This document shows positions 37,541 to 49,552 of a stretch of DNA of 64,000 nt, piece after piece. A model generated the notes under the pieces. It was given only the letters and a program-made list of their open reading frames with translations. It made no database searches and was not told where the DNA came from. The stretch's first letter is position 1. Each line of letters begins with the position of its first letter. The position numbers and the translations under genes were made by a program. The stretch is from Pseudopyrenochaeta lycopersici (taxonomy: Eukaryota; Ascomycota; Dothideomycetes; Pleosporales; Pseudopyrenochaetaceae), in NCBI GenBank assembly GCA_003313425.1, contig NHZP01000017.1, positions 248,001 to 312,000 of the forward strand. Direction: 5' to 3'.

Positions 37541-40195
37541 ATGGAAGACGATGGAACTACGAAGGTGATTGCTGACTCTAGTATCCCGTCATGCGAAAGC
37601 TGCCGGAAGCGGAAATTGAAATGCGCGAGGCAACAACCATCCTGCTCTCATTGCGACAGGATCGGTAAGCCTTCTGTGCACCTGCTGATCATAGCTGTAC
37701 TCATTGCGTAATCATACAGATGTTGCCTGCGTTTATGATTATGATCGAAAAAAGCCTGGATTTAAGGTTGGAGCAGTTGAGAGCTTGAATCGCAGGGTTG
37801 GTATGATTCGCCCTTGGGTTTCCTCTATAAACAAGAGCAGAAGTGAATACGCGAACTGATTTACCGTGGGCAGAGGTCGTTGAGAAAGCGCTTTTTGACC
37901 GACAGAGTGAACAACTACAGCCGACCATCAACCCAAGTACTCCCCTTTTGCATCTTGTGTCAGGCCAGGCCCCGCCCCAGGAACTCTTGGCTCCAATCGT
38001 CGGAGTATTGAGTTCATTGACAAAGGAATTGCACAACCTAAGCGCAGCAATATCGTCTACCCAACAAGTTGCGCATCACGATACACAGGCGACAATATCC
38101 GAGGAAACCACATCTCTCAAAAGGAAGCGAGCTGATCACGACGCCAATACAGCCTCGGGGAGACGCTCCTCCTGGCCATACGCAGCTTCTAGTTCAAAAG
38201 CAGAGAAATCACTGCCAGAGCGGTATCACGATGGCAATCTTCTGGAAGGCGTCGTCGACTCGTACTTCCGTTACATTCATCCGTGGATCTCTATCGTCCA
38301 CGAGCCCAGCTTTCGCAATGAAATCCGTGAAGTGACCGGAATAAAGCGCTCGCACATCATCTTCGAAGCTATGTCAGTAGTTGCACTGCGGTTCGTGAGA
38401 GCGAATGAGCAGCCATTGGACCAAGATTTTATAATGGAGCAGGTCACGGATGCAAGGTGTAAAGTCCTCAGCGCCGCAATGGACGACATTTGCCCGGAGA
38501 ATGTGCAAGCACTGCTCATTCTGGTCTTTTCTAGTATCGCTGATGGAACATTACCAACGGCCTGCACATTGCTCGGTATCGCTTGGCGACACATCGAGAA
38601 TTTGGAGCTACACTTTGCGCGCCCTTTTAGCGAGAGATCTCGTGGCATCTTCAGTAAATCTTATAACTTAACGACCTCTGCAGGATGGATTGAAAGAGAA
38701 GAGTGGCGTCGGATATTCTGGAACGCATTCATGCTTGATAGGCTATGTGCGGCTTTGCTTGGACATAAGCCGACTTCTGTAGGTGCAACTAAAAGCCCTC
38801 GACTGCCAGTATGTAGTAGCTTCTGGTTCACCAATCAGGCGCGTCCGACGCCACATCTACATCTTTCAGATCCCTCGCAGTCTGGACTTAACCAGCCGGT
38901 ACACGCATCGTTCAACCCTGGCAATCCATGTTTGTCTGAAAACCGACTTATCGGGACTTTGGATGCAGCTTCGAACATGTCGGGAGTTGGAGCTCTAGCT
39001 TTCTATGTCGAAACTATGGAGTCCTTGAGCTTGATCATGTCTCACTTCCTTTTACTCGAGGTGGACTTTACCAACAGGAACGACGTAACTCGATGGCTGA
39101 CACGGTTCAAAGAGCTGGACCAGCACCTTATGCGGTAGGCAACTACGCGTATTCTTTCACGATCATTTTTACATACACTAAGATTTTTATAGTTGGAAGA
39201 CTCGTCTTCCTCAGCAATGGGCCGACTCGGGTGTGTCTCGCCGGGTCTTGCCAGGTGTCATGGATCCCGCCATGACTGCAGCAAACGCTACCCATAATAC
39301 TTGTCTCATACTATTACACGAAAGGATAGCGTACCCAGATTCTAGATTGAGCTGGATCCAGCTCCCTAGCCCTAGCAGTGCAGATACTTGCCAGAACGCT
39401 GCCATCGAAATCTGCACGATTATCAGAAAGATCTCGGGGCAAAGAGGAGCACAATACCCCCTAACTCCACAGTTGGGGCTATGTGCCTTCGTGAGTGCTA
39501 GAAATCTATTATGTATGTGACAAGCACTTTGAGGCCTTCTGAGAAGTCGGTTCTGACCTTAGTGTGCAGTATATTGGCGGTCATACGCACGAACGCTGGC
39601 TCCCGAGTTCTGGCTTCTTGTGCGCAGTCTCGATGACATGGCGCAACGCTGGCAACCGCAACATAGAGACGAAAACCTTCAGCTAACGTCTGTCTTCACC
39701 CGATTCGCCAGTCTTTTGCGGGAACATCATACCAAGTGCCTGCTCGATTCAACGTATGTAGTGGATAGATTCGCACCATTGTATGAGTCCACATCTGCAC
39801 CACACCGACCTTCGAAGCGTCATTGGATCTCGCCTGAGGTTATGACCACATACATTGAACGCAATAGAACTGAACTGGGATTAACAGCACCATTGGAGCT
39901 GTCCATGCTATCGTCGTTCGAGAGTGCTTCGCAAGGTCAAATCAACGACGCGATGGCTACTCCAGACCAAAGTCTTGGTCATCAGCATCAAACCATCGAT
40001 GCTCAAACAGATCTGCATTGGGATCTTGCCAATAATATGGAGCCCTCTGCAGAAAGTCTGATTGATGATAATTTGCTGGCGATATCCGAGTCCCTAATGG
40101 GCCAAAACTTCACGGATGTGAATCGTATCGTTACTTTGGAAGATATGATGCTGGGTAGCTTCCCAGAGACAAACTTAAGTTGGGCCTTCAATTAA
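37541..40195 (+). CDS. Zn2Cys6 fungal-specific transcription factor
   Basis: Five exons (37541-37664, 37720-37800, 37841-39134, 39193-39512, 39570-40195) give 814 residues. The zinc cluster has Cys at 18, 21, 28, 35, 38 and 45 (CESCRKRKLKC, SCSHCDRI, VAC). The linker is acidic and serine-rich. A middle homology region follows, with ESVVDSYFRYIHPWISIVH-like text, EEWRRIFWNAFMLDRLCAALLGHKP and ALAFYVETMESLSLIMSHF. The C-terminal region has NLLLYWRSYARTLAPEFWL. Intron 2 (37801-37840) is only 40 bp and should be checked. It lies in the same orientation as the sugar transporter, 471 bp downstream of it, and is the best candidate regulator of the glucuronidase-transporter pair. Its promoter holds a perfect inverted repeat. 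Confidence 0.85.
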
Positions 40196-40740
40196 ATTCA
40201 ACATTTGAACTGTTGCCCGCTGATTTGGTGCCACACGTACGTTGACAATGTTTGACAACTCGCTCTTGTTGCTTTTGAGCGCTGTACAGTAATATGCTCT
40301 ACATCTAAATGTCAGTTCGACAGCCCTTGACAACTAGTTAATGCAACATAACAACAATTCGTTTTTGAATTAAAGCCATGAGCCGATAAGCGAATGATTG
40401 GACCTGCAATACGTCTGATTTTCTAGGAGATTCCAGCGATGAGAACGACTTAACGTTTGTTGTGATGAAGAGGAAGTAGAGAGCCTAGAGAGAGGACGTG
40501 TTCGATACTCCTCATGCCATTGTCCAGCTTAAGCAGCTGCACAGTCAGCTTGTTAAGTAGCCCCGCTTGCCTGTCGCCAACGTACAAAACCAAGTGTGCT
40601 TCTATGGATATTTTGTCGCGTCCTTGGCGCGCAAAGGACGTGAGCAAATGCAAAGACAATGCAACTTTGCAATCTCGCCATCGCGGCACACCTAGTCTAC
40701 TTCAACAGGGGCGAGCACCACAGCCAAACCCGTGGCGCAG
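40196..40740. other. Intergenic region
   Basis: Nothing supported as a gene. Composition shifts to GC-rich at about 40700, where the P450 relic begins. Confidence 0.35.
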
Positions 40741-41641
40741 ATGCGGCAATTTGCAACGGCGGCGCCATGGGCGTCGGAGTGTGCGGGAGCTGGACTGTCG
40801 ACACTGGCGCATCTGGTGGGCGGCGCCGTGGGCAGCTTGCTCGTGTACCAACTGCTCTTCCACCCACTGAATCGGTTCCCAGGCCCCGCAGGAGCATGTG
40901 TAGGTGACTTGTGGCTCTCTGCTGAGCTCGGCCGTCATGACATGTACACAATGAGCCTGCAGCTGCATCAGCAGCACTGCGATTCTGTGCGCATCGGCCC
41001 GTCGACGCCACTGCTGGCGCACCCGCGTGCCATAAACCGCGTATCATGGGCCCAGCAGCAAGTGTGGCAAGGCGGCCATCTATGACTTCGAGCAGCCGAA
41101 CTGCGGGATGCCCATGCGGGACGTGACGCTAAACGCTACCCGCCGATGGCTGTGAGGCTGCGGGCTTGGTGATAAAGCCCTTTGTGGGTACGAGACACGC
41201 AGCGCGGTCTACTTCGAGCTGGTACTTGCCAAGGTTGCGACGACTGCCAGCCAGCTTGTGCCTGTCAGGCGCCTGACTGAGTACGTCGCGTTTGATGTCA
41301 TGGGCGACCTGGGGCTCGCCCAGGACTTAGGCATGCTACAGCACGACTACCAGCACTTAGCCATCGAGCAGCTGGTGCAGGGCGTGGCCATCACGGCCCG
41401 CCAGTTGTCCATGTGGCAGAATTCTCCAAGTCAGCTGAATGGCGGTCCTGGAAAACACCTATCTGCGAAAAGTAAGAAAGTAGTCGAGGCTATTGTTGGT
41501 GCCCTTAGGTTCTACATCCCTTTCAACACCGCTACTGTCATGACGCGGACGGCATTTATAGATAGAGTAAAATCCGAGGAAAATATAATAGTGCTATGGT
41601 GTCAGTCCGATCTGTTTTGGCTCGGCAGATGTGGTGGGTAG
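40741..41641 (+). pseudogene. Decayed cytochrome P450, N-terminal half only
   Basis: The start MRQFATAAPW opens a membrane anchor (LAHLVGGAVGSLLVYQLL), followed by the fungal P450 entry motif FHPLNRFPGP and VRIGPSTPLLAHPRAI. Near 41045 the frame shifts: conserved KCGKAAIYDFEQPN continues in another frame, which meets a stop near 41154. A third open segment (41258-41641) has LTEYVAFDVMGDLGLA, the usual region before helix F. The ExxR and haem-binding region are missing. The coding style is GC-rich, as in the CYP51 gene. Confidence 0.75.
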
Positions 41642-41999
41642 TCTTTTGGCTTCACAGTACAGTGCCTAACGCCAAAAATACTTGAATTAAAGCATAGCCT
41701 GATAGCTTGGTACGCATGCAGAGGCAAATTTTGCTGATGCACAAAGATATGAATGTAGTGGTAGGTCGTCACTGTCGATGGCGAGATCTCACCAATAGCG
41801 GCCAAAGCCTGAATAAATCTTATGCCATTCACAGAGCCGCTTTTCCTGCAACTCTGCTGCGGGCATTGTAATCCTGTTACAACCATTGCGCACATGATAT
41901 TCTCAGATTTAAAGCTGTGGAGGTTTGAATTGAGTGATTTCATCCGGACACTATGCTTCAGTTGGCCAACAATGATGTATGGAACAGTAGCGAAAGCAG

Positions 42000-42790
42000 T
42001 TTCTTGGTTATGAACTACATTATGATATTCAAAAAAGGAGGGGATACTGTAAATTGGTTTATCATAATTTATGATCTCTCGGTACTGGAGATTATGGGCC
42101 CAGAGCGGCAGACCACCTTCTCCCGTTGACTTTCCAAGGAAACTGTGGGTGTCAGTACAGCGATTTAACACGCGCGCATGGCACGCAGCCGTGCAAAATA
42201 CTCACACATGTCCAGTATCCTTGATGACTAGATGCACGTTATTTGTTTCAGTGAATTCGATGGCATTGGTTACGTCCTCTAGACCGGAGGCAGATATAGC
42301 ATAGCTCGCGTGGATGCAGAGTTCGCAAGGTTGACTGAGGCGGTCAAAAGGTTGCAAGAGGTGTTCTGGTACAACGCATTTATGGTATTTCTCGACTGGT
42401 CTAGGTTGTGAGTAACAGTCAGTCATCTTGGTTGATTAGCTCCATGATGAAGTTCAAAATTGTGCGAACGAAGATGGAGTTTTCACTAATGACGAACAAT
42501 GTTTTTGGGAGATCTCAGTCCTTCGATAGCGCAGTACAACATTCATGGTTGAAGTCGACGCTAGCATATCCTCCTGGTGGCACATCGCTGCTTGAGGAAT
42601 GGTCGCAAGGAGACATCCGCCAATAGCCAGGTTGAATTGGTTCCAGACCTGTTGGGGCAGCCAAACGCTATCACTTGGTATGAGTTTGCAGCTGGAATTT
42701 CCATCCGCAACTTGGCGGGCCCGTGGCAAAGCTGCATGGACGGATGGCCACAGCAGTAAAAAACCAGCTAGGCCTGCTGCAGAAGAGAGT
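42000..42790 (-). pseudogene. Decayed FAD-linked oxidase (berberine-bridge type), N-terminal half
   Basis: On the minus strand, pieces of the family appear in order: CKLIPSDSVWLPQQVWNQF and GCLLATIPQAAMCH (42729-42560), then DVTNAIEFTETNNVHLVIKDTGH (ending near 42202). After an intron-like gap comes FLGKSTGEGGLPLWAHNLQ (from about 42160). No good start codon is seen, a frameshift separates the first two pieces, and the C-terminal half with the BBE motif is absent. It is a relative of the intact gene at 26941-28760. Confidence 0.75.
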
Positions 42791-43204
42791 ATTGAGCTTA
42801 GTGCGAATTACTAACAATAAGATGAAATGTTGGTTCCTGTAATATTACAACATGTCAGAGAAATCGCCACGCAAAGGACTTGCTAAGTGATGAGCGCTTG
42901 GCTTGAACTAAAAGACGCAGATGTCACGATGGTCGAGACGATCAATATTGGTATCTGATTGATTGCGCACGTTCAGGGACTATCGGTCTCTCCATCTCCA
43001 TTTCGACTTAGCGTTTGAGTCTGTGCACAGATCCCGTGTCAGCAGTGTTGCACTTAGTAAAGATCATTGGCTTGAGTTACCCGGTAAGCAATCTTGTGCG
43101 TTATGACTACTTGACTCGATAGGCGTTCATACTACAGTGAGCAGGTGATTATTGGGACAGCTTTTAGATCTAAAAAATTCTTCCTACCTTTGATCACCGA
43201 TTAG
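42791..43204. other. Intergenic, no feature seen
   Basis: About 400 bp without recognisable coding or repeat structure. Confidence 0.3.
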
Positions 43205-43470
43205 GTTACAGGTGGCCGCTTGTACTTCGAAGTGCCGTATGGTGTGGTGTTGTCATAATATGTGGGTTCAATGTGCCAATCTTAAGCGGGAATGGCAAGA
43301 GATGTCGAAGCGATTCACCTCCGGTGCCAAAGATTTCAGCGTAATTAATGTTGCATTATGTCGGATAGTCGACACCAATCATAAGCTCTTTAATCAAGAC
43401 CCGTAGCCGGATGGGGTAGAAGATTTCAAGTTTCATTGCAACCGTAAGCAGACAACGGCCAAAGTCGCGT
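43205..43470 (+). pseudogene. Possible relic of a thioredoxin/PDI-like domain
   Basis: The plus strand reads WCCHNMWVQCANLKREWQEM, then KDFSVINV, DTNHKLFNQ and, past a stop, PDGVEDFKFHCNRKQTTAK. The order recalls a PDI thioredoxin fold (WCGHC, EW.ELAK, VDC, GYPTLKF, NGK) with its active-site cysteines altered. The similarity is suggestive only. No start or complete frame is present. Confidence 0.4.
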
Positions 43471-43689
43471 TCTATATACCCAACCCAACAATCACATCGA
43501 CAAAATCATGTCATCCGAAGTAACGCGGTCCTATGCCATCAGGCCCCAATGTGGAAAACAGTAGATTTCAAGCATGTGGACCGATATGTAACCTCCGAAG
43601 CCCGCTTACACTGAGGAGCACATACCTGACCTGAGTGGCAAGATATGAAAATGTATTCAATACATCTTCTTAAGAAAGCTGACGTGACT

Positions 43690-44670
43690 CGTCCATTTAG
43701 GTCTGCGTAGTCACTGGCAGTAGCTCAAGCGCAGGTAAGTAAACAATCAAGATTTTGTACTCCAAAAATGATAGAGTTTACATCGCTGCCCGGTCTGAAA
43801 CAAATGCAGCTGGTGCCATCGCAGTGATCCAGCAATCCTTCCCACATTCATCTGGTTCTATTTCATTCCTACCGCTCGACCTGGCCGACTGGACTGCCGT
43901 ACGTGGAGCAGCTAAGCAATTTTTGTCGCTAGAGGCTAACTTACACGCACTTTTTAGTAATGCTGCCATTCAGGAGCTCCGTCACACTGACGGGTCTTAA
44001 AACAAAGACTATACAAGGCTGTGAAGTACACTTAGGTGTGAATGCGCTGGCGCCATTCCTCCTTCCTCGGTTGCTCACACCTGCTCTGATAGCCACAACC
44101 AACCTCGACTCGCCTGGAGCCGTTGAGTTGACTGGGTTTTGCCTATGGCCACCGAGACGATTGGCGAGAATGATCGTGGTATATCAGCAAATTAATTAAG
44201 TGGATTACTGGCCACTTTTGTTCCCGCAAGCGGTACGGCATGAGCAAACTTGGACCCTGGCTGCATGGCGTCGAATTTGCAAAGCGTTATGCTGAGCATG
44301 GCATGATAACCATACCAGTTAATCCTTGCTACGTGACCTCGGGTTTCTATCGAGAGAGCGGTTTCTTCTTCAAGAAGCTATTGAGGGCCGTGGCACTGTT
44401 CCCGCCTATTTACAGTGCCTGCGTTGAATTGTCTGCCGCTTTGCTACCAGAGTTGACTTTTGAGGTTAGAGTAAGTCTAACGGGCACATCCGATGACTTT
44501 TAGTCTTTTTCCAACCTGACACACTCGTGTCGAATCATAGTCGTTCCATGGGGCCGGTTGTATCCCATCTATGACGACTTGGTCGCTGCGATTAAGTCCA
44601 AGACTGAGGACGGTAACGGGTATTCAAGAGACTCTTGGAACTAGAGCGAAGAGCAAGTCAAAATCCATGT
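43690..44670 (+). pseudogene. Decayed short-chain dehydrogenase (retinol dehydrogenase-like)
   Basis: Family text appears in order but in shifting frames. VCVVTGSSSSAG lies near 43700-43735 with a GTAAGT donor after it. VYIAARSETNAAGAIAV and FLPLDLADWTAV follow, then LHALFSNAA near 43950, a frameshift, and TIQGCEVHLGVNALAPFLLPR. Another frameshift precedes the YGMSK catalytic segment (HGVEFAKRYAEHG) near 44235-44300. After an intron-like gap, VVPWGRLYPIYDDLVAAI leads to a stop inside the usual C-terminal motif. At least two frameshifts and a changed NAG motif show it is dead. Confidence 0.78.
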
Positions 44671-46029
44671 ATGATTCAAAATCTCTTATTGCAGAGTTTT
44701 GTTCTTCACATACACTGCATAATGCAAAAGGAGAGCTAGGGCTTGGGATCGTTACGCACTGAGTCTCTAATGTGCAATGCGATGCCTATATTACAAATTC
44801 ATGCGACGAAATGGATGTCAAATTTAAACAATGGCCCAACTGTGTACTTCATTCTTTTTCCTCTCTCTTAGAATAGGATGTCCTTTGCTAATTGCTATTG
44901 GGTACAATTGGGCCTCGGCCTGAGTTGCTCGATGCGAAATTACTACCCTGATCGCGTTGTTGGTCTCATCCTTCTTGACGTGATTTAGGTAGTCCTATTG
45001 CGAAAATATTAATCCAGTAATATAGAAATATTTAGCTACCTAATTTGATCATCCTAGTGCTCTACATGACAGACAACGATTCTAAAATTTTCCGAGAAAA
45101 CTTTGAGCGTTTTATAATATTAGGCACGGAATAGACTCATCCTAACATTTTTGCAGGACATCGAGGCGCGCAGTAAGGTTGAAATTAAGACAATAACAAA
45201 GACTTGCCAAAAGCAGCACACTTTTTTTTTTACATGCTTCAACAAACTTGGAAAAAAGCCAAGCCCATTCGGTTCCCAGTCTTTCAAAGCTCCTACAGGT
45301 ATCAAATGCCGCCGAGGTGTTTTGGGGCATTTTGGACCAGTGCGCATTAGTGTCAGTCTTGAAGTCGTTAGCTGTAGACTCATAACTAGAGCTCAAGACT
45401 TTGAGGAAGGCGTGGACGACGAATGCCATCCCTAGAAATGTTTGTGCAACATCCAAAAGTCTTGCAAATAATCTCACCAACGGCATCCGCGCATATTGTC
45501 GAGACATAGTCACAATATATGTGAAAGCACCGGACAGGCATGTTCTGTTTTTGGAATGTACATCTGTGGGTTCAAGGGAGAAGATACAAAAATGAAGTCT
45601 TGAAGCTCAAGCTATTGAGTCTATCCGAACCACGCCTTTTCCGCAGCCGCAGCTGCAACAGTACCCTGCCGCAATACCCCCAAAAATCGCTTCTTCGCTT
45701 ATTGTTACCATGTTTGATAGCCGTAACCGAGAAACGGCGCTTCAACTAGATAATCAAAGGTATCTAACAATTGTTTTAGCTTTTAAAGCTATTAGCTAGG
45801 CTTTCCTCATGTTTCTTGCCTACGGCGGCTGCCTGTCTATCCAACTTTTGATTTCAAAATTTGCCATTACAAGAATGTTTCTAATCGGGTAAGTACTAAT
45901 AGCTAGGTAAATAATAGCTTGAGAGCAATGTACATCTGTTTCTAATTACCTATAGATACACCCACTTTAGCTGCTTGTCCAAGGTTACTGTTAGAGCTGT
46001 TATTCACTGCAGTTTTCAGGGCTCAGCTA
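44671..46029. other. Intergenic, no supported gene
   Basis: A minus-strand open frame at 45142-45513 (123 codons) has fairly normal composition but no recognisable domain, so it is not called. The rest is AT-rich. Confidence 0.35.
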
Positions 46030-46610
46030 GAAAAACAAGGATTATTCGCTTTGTATGCCACCTTCCTTATCTTATCTGCTGCAGCCGCTTGATCCCAGCT
46101 GCTTCTCGCTGTTAACACGAGGGTACAGCCGTCAGGTGGATGCGCTAATGCGCAGCCACATCAACCAACCACATTACTGGGTTCGGATTTCTGCCGGTCT
46201 TTAAAGGTGGAGTGTAAGCAGGCGTATATATTAACCAATGTCTGCTTAGCTTTTGAGGGCCTTTTGCTCATCCCACTGAGCCTAGAAACCGTTCGGCCAA
46301 AGCTAGGGTTAAAAACCCGCACATTACTTCCACTAGCTACTCTGCCTGTACTATGTTGCGAAAATCGAGCGCTAAGCATTAGAGTTGCGCTAGTTCTTAG
46401 ACAAATTCTGTTCGTGATAGAGTTCAAAGATACAAGTCTTCGCCGACTTCTTTTGTCGTGGATATTCATCAGCTTTAGCCAGGAGCTGAGGTTGTTCTTT
46501 ACACAGTAGTGCTTATTGCATGCTCAGCTGGCAGCCTTAAGCGAGCAGATAGTGCAGCAATACTACCTCGAAATAGCGCAAAAAAAAACAGCACTGTTAC
46601 ATAAGCACTA
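46030..46610 (+). pseudogene. Fot1/pogo transposase C-terminal fragment
   Basis: The plus strand, with stops, reads LLQPLDPSCFSLLTRGYSRQVDALMRSHIN near 46070-46170 (cited here as a spaced match to LLQPLDVSCFSPLKKAYSRQ at 55300). Farther on, YKSSPTSFVVDIHQL and KGAE-like text, with a basic tail near 46560-46590, match the C-terminal part of pogo transposases. No inverted repeat was found around it. It is an eroded, truncated copy. Confidence 0.65.
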
Positions 46611-47309
46611 GTGCTTAATAAAAGATAGACTCGGTTCAATATCTAAAAGAGAAGCATTAATGCAATCAGAGCAGCTACGGCTTCAATCTGCGCTTCAGTC
46701 AGGTATGAGCCTACAGGCCACTACGTTCTGTAGGCAGCCTGAGCACAAGTAACCTATATGTTGAAAGTACCTCTATAAATATCGGTTAAGCGATATATCG
46801 AGCATGGTCATTATGTGTTATTGCATTGTTGAGCTATGTAGTTCCAAAGGCGGAAAACTTGATATGGGGGAGCCCATTGCCGTTGCAGGAATGGTTCGTC
46901 TGTAAATTACGTTAGTTTACAATCTTTTTGAGGCGTCTTATCCTAGTTTAAGTAGCGCAGCGCCAAGACAAACTTCGGGTAGCTGGACGTATAGCTGGAG
47001 TCGGTAAGGCAGCCAATAATTTGTACTCAAATCGTTTTCAGCTCCTGTGGGAGCCATCACACCGATTTCGTAACACAGCTAGCCACGTTGAACATACGGC
47101 CCCGGGAATGGTCAGCTTGCATGTCAAAGTTCTTGTCATAGCATGGCAGCTATCAAGCACATTACAAGAGAAGAGGAAACCCCAGCCAAAGATCTATTAT
47201 ATGCATCCCCGCAAAGTGTCCCTTCTTCTTGCCAGTACCGTTGATTCACCCTTTGTTCCTTCTCCCATAGCCATCCCTTTAACTAATAGCGCCCATCGAG
47301 CCCTTCACC
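46611..47309. other. Intergenic, upstream of the vWA gene
   Basis: No gene is recognised. The 3' end presumably holds the vWA gene promoter; a pyrimidine-rich stretch (about 47215-47280) precedes its ATG. Confidence 0.35.
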
Positions 47310-48623
47310 ATGCGGTTCCCCAACGCTATCGCCCTGGCTTTCGCCCTCTTCGGGCCCGTCCTCGGCGACCCGGGCGTCTCGCCGGCTTTGGTGAGCAAGG
47401 ATGCTGACCCAGGTGCAACTTTCAACATTGATAAGGTTGTTACCACGCCAGAGGTCCTACCAAAACCGGATGTGGTACTCCTGATCGATGTCACTGGTAG
47501 TATGGGTAGATCCATAGATAACATCAAGGCAAATCTGGTCAATGTCATCTCCGATGTCAGCAGAGTTCAGCCAAATGCCCATTTTGCGGTGACTAGCTTC
47601 GGCGATTTACGGGACCCCAACGGATTCAAGGTGAACCAGGGGTTGACAAGCGACGCCCTTGCCCTACAGAACGCAGTAAACTCCTTGAAGGCAGAATTAG
47701 GGTACGACGATCCCGAGGATTGGATTAACGCGCTCTTTCAGCTCTCCACAGGCGCTGTTACCTTCCGTGACGGTAGTAGCCGCATCATAGTCCTTGTCAG
47801 CGATGCACCCAGCCACGAGCCCAGCAACGGACACACCCTGGACAAAGACACCGTCCCCGCCCTGAAGGGAGATATAGAAGGTAATACCATCCGCGTCATA
47901 GGCGTTAATGTCGGAGTGAAACGACTTGACCAATTCGGCCAGGCCACCAAGGTGACCGCCGCCACAGGCGGAGTCATCATTGACTCCGCAGTTGATACAG
48001 TTACCAATGCCATTATAAATGGGCTGAAGAACCTCGATGTTACCATCAAACCCGACATAGTCTCCTGCGATGCGGGCCTCACCGTCCAATTCGCCCCGAC
48101 CGAGACCAAAGTGGGTAGCGGCGCCGTCGTCACCTTTCACGAAGCGGTGAAGGTGGCCGAAGATGCTACGCAGAACGTCACTCTTCAATGCTTCGTGCGA
48201 TTCCTTTTGAACGACACGCCAGGAGGAAACACTTTCATCCAAAGGGTTGCTGTGGCGGTTAATCAGATGGGTTGCTTCACTTGTGTTCCACATCCTGGCA
48301 AGAACCTGTGTCATCCCACCACTTCCTGTGCGCCGACACCCTATGGGACAATGTGTCTAACAAGGCCTGGGTATAAGGCAGATGACACAGATGATGAAAA
48401 TACCAAGGTGCAGTGGCGAATGAAGTGGCTTGCCCCAGGCCATGAACATCGTGTCGCAGTCGTGCCGGGTACATCGGCCAATACGCTGTGTGACTCAAAG
48501 AATACAGGTCCGAATGTCTGTAAAGAGGTCAAGGTTGCTGATTGCAAGGCATCGGCGGCAGTATTGGAACTTGCGCACTTGGATGGCACTGATCAGAACG
48601 TGATTGAGGTAGAAGAATTATAA
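47310..48623 (+). CDS. Secreted protein with a von Willebrand factor A domain
   Basis: One exon encodes 437 residues. A signal peptide (MRFPNAIALAFALFGPVLG) is followed by a vWA domain from about residue 50. Its metal-ion adhesion site is visible as DVTGSMG (a D-x-T-x-S variant of DxSxS), with the later T in VTSFGD and the D in LVSDAPSH. The C-terminal third is cysteine-rich (CDAGL, CFVRFLL, CFTCVPHPGKNLC, TSCAP, MCLTRPGY, CKEVKVADC) and carries several N-glycosylation sequons, fitting an extracellular disulphide-bonded module. It may mediate adhesion to a surface or matrix, but the partner is unknown. No intron or break was found. Confidence 0.85.
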   Translation: MRFPNAIALAFALFGPVLGDPGVSPALVSKDADPGATFNIDKVVTTPEVLPKPDVVLLIDVTGSMGRSIDNIKANLVNVISDVSRVQPNAHFAVTSFGDLRDPNGFKVNQGLTSDALALQNAVNSLKAELGYDDPEDWINALFQLSTGAVTFRDGSSRIIVLVSDAPSHEPSNGHTLDKDTVPALKGDIEGNTIRVIGVNVGVKRLDQFGQATKVTAATGGVIIDSAVDTVTNAIINGLKNLDVTIKPDIVSCDAGLTVQFAPTETKVGSGAVVTFHEAVKVAEDATQNVTLQCFVRFLLNDTPGGNTFIQRVAVAVNQMGCFTCVPHPGKNLCHPTTSCAPTPYGTMCLTRPGYKADDTDDENTKVQWRMKWLAPGHEHRVAVVPGTSANTLCDSKNTGPNVCKEVKVADCKASAAVLELAHLDGTDQNVIEVEEL

Positions 48624-49552
48624 TAGGGATGAAAGAATTCTCCAGGACAAGGAGGTGCTGAGGATGGGAACGCTGGAATCCTGCTCATCGACTACAGGAG
48701 TTTCCAAGAGAATAGAACAAAGGAATCGATACTGAGTCCGGAAGGAGAGCTTGTTGACCAGTCTGGAAGAGAGGCAGGACTTGTTTTCCGCAGCTTGAAA
48801 GAGCAAAATGTCTCCACTTGCAAGATGCCATTACATCCCTCCTTGTTCACCTAGTATCAGAGTGTTTATGGCTTATCCGTGTAATTCTTGCTTTCAATGT
48901 TCAATGAAGCATAATTGATTAGCATAGAACTACAGGTACTTACACGTCTACATAAACCACAAAACCATCATCTCCTTTGTACAAGCCCAATATATGCCAG
49001 ATTAAATCTCGTTGTAACTGACGTATTTCCCAAGCTGCGGCAAGTCTTTCCCGTGTCAATGTATATCCCCAATTTCATCGATTCCGCGGCCCTAGCGATT
49101 CTACCTAAGCTGAAGAGGTTGCGGATATGCGGCGTGGCAGCATAGGACTAACTGCTGTGCTTACACAAACTACATGCATTGTATAGCTTGTAAAGTGTAA
49201 AGGATTTTCTATCTAGTTTGTAAATCCAAATCCAAGTTGTATAGAACACAGGATAATAAATGTAAGCCTCGTAGCAGCAGTCGAAAAAAAAAACCCCTGA
49301 GAAACTAGTATAACTCTTGCAACATTAGCGTCCATACTACTAGCTCTATACCCTAGACTACAATAGGTAGGGCTGTTAGGGTTTACAGTAATATGCAATA
49401 ATAGTAGTTGTTGCACTACGAGTGCTAGCCTAGGTAAATTGAAGTAGGCGTGCGTATGCTTGTAACACTTGTGCTCTGTTCATATTGATCTAATATTACT
49501 AATCGCTATTGAAAGGTTGTATTAGATATCAATATTAGCAGCCTTTGCTTGC
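48624..49552. other. Intergenic region between convergent genes
   Basis: About 930 bp without a supported gene. It becomes AT-rich after about 49140 and presumably includes both 3' UTRs. Confidence 0.4.

Noticed and set aside
45142..45513. 123-codon open frame on the minus strand
   Set aside because: It has ordinary length for chance, no domain, and no coherent upstream exon.
49320..49400. CCCTA/TTAGGG-like telomere repeat
   Set aside because: Only isolated copies occur, with no tandem array.
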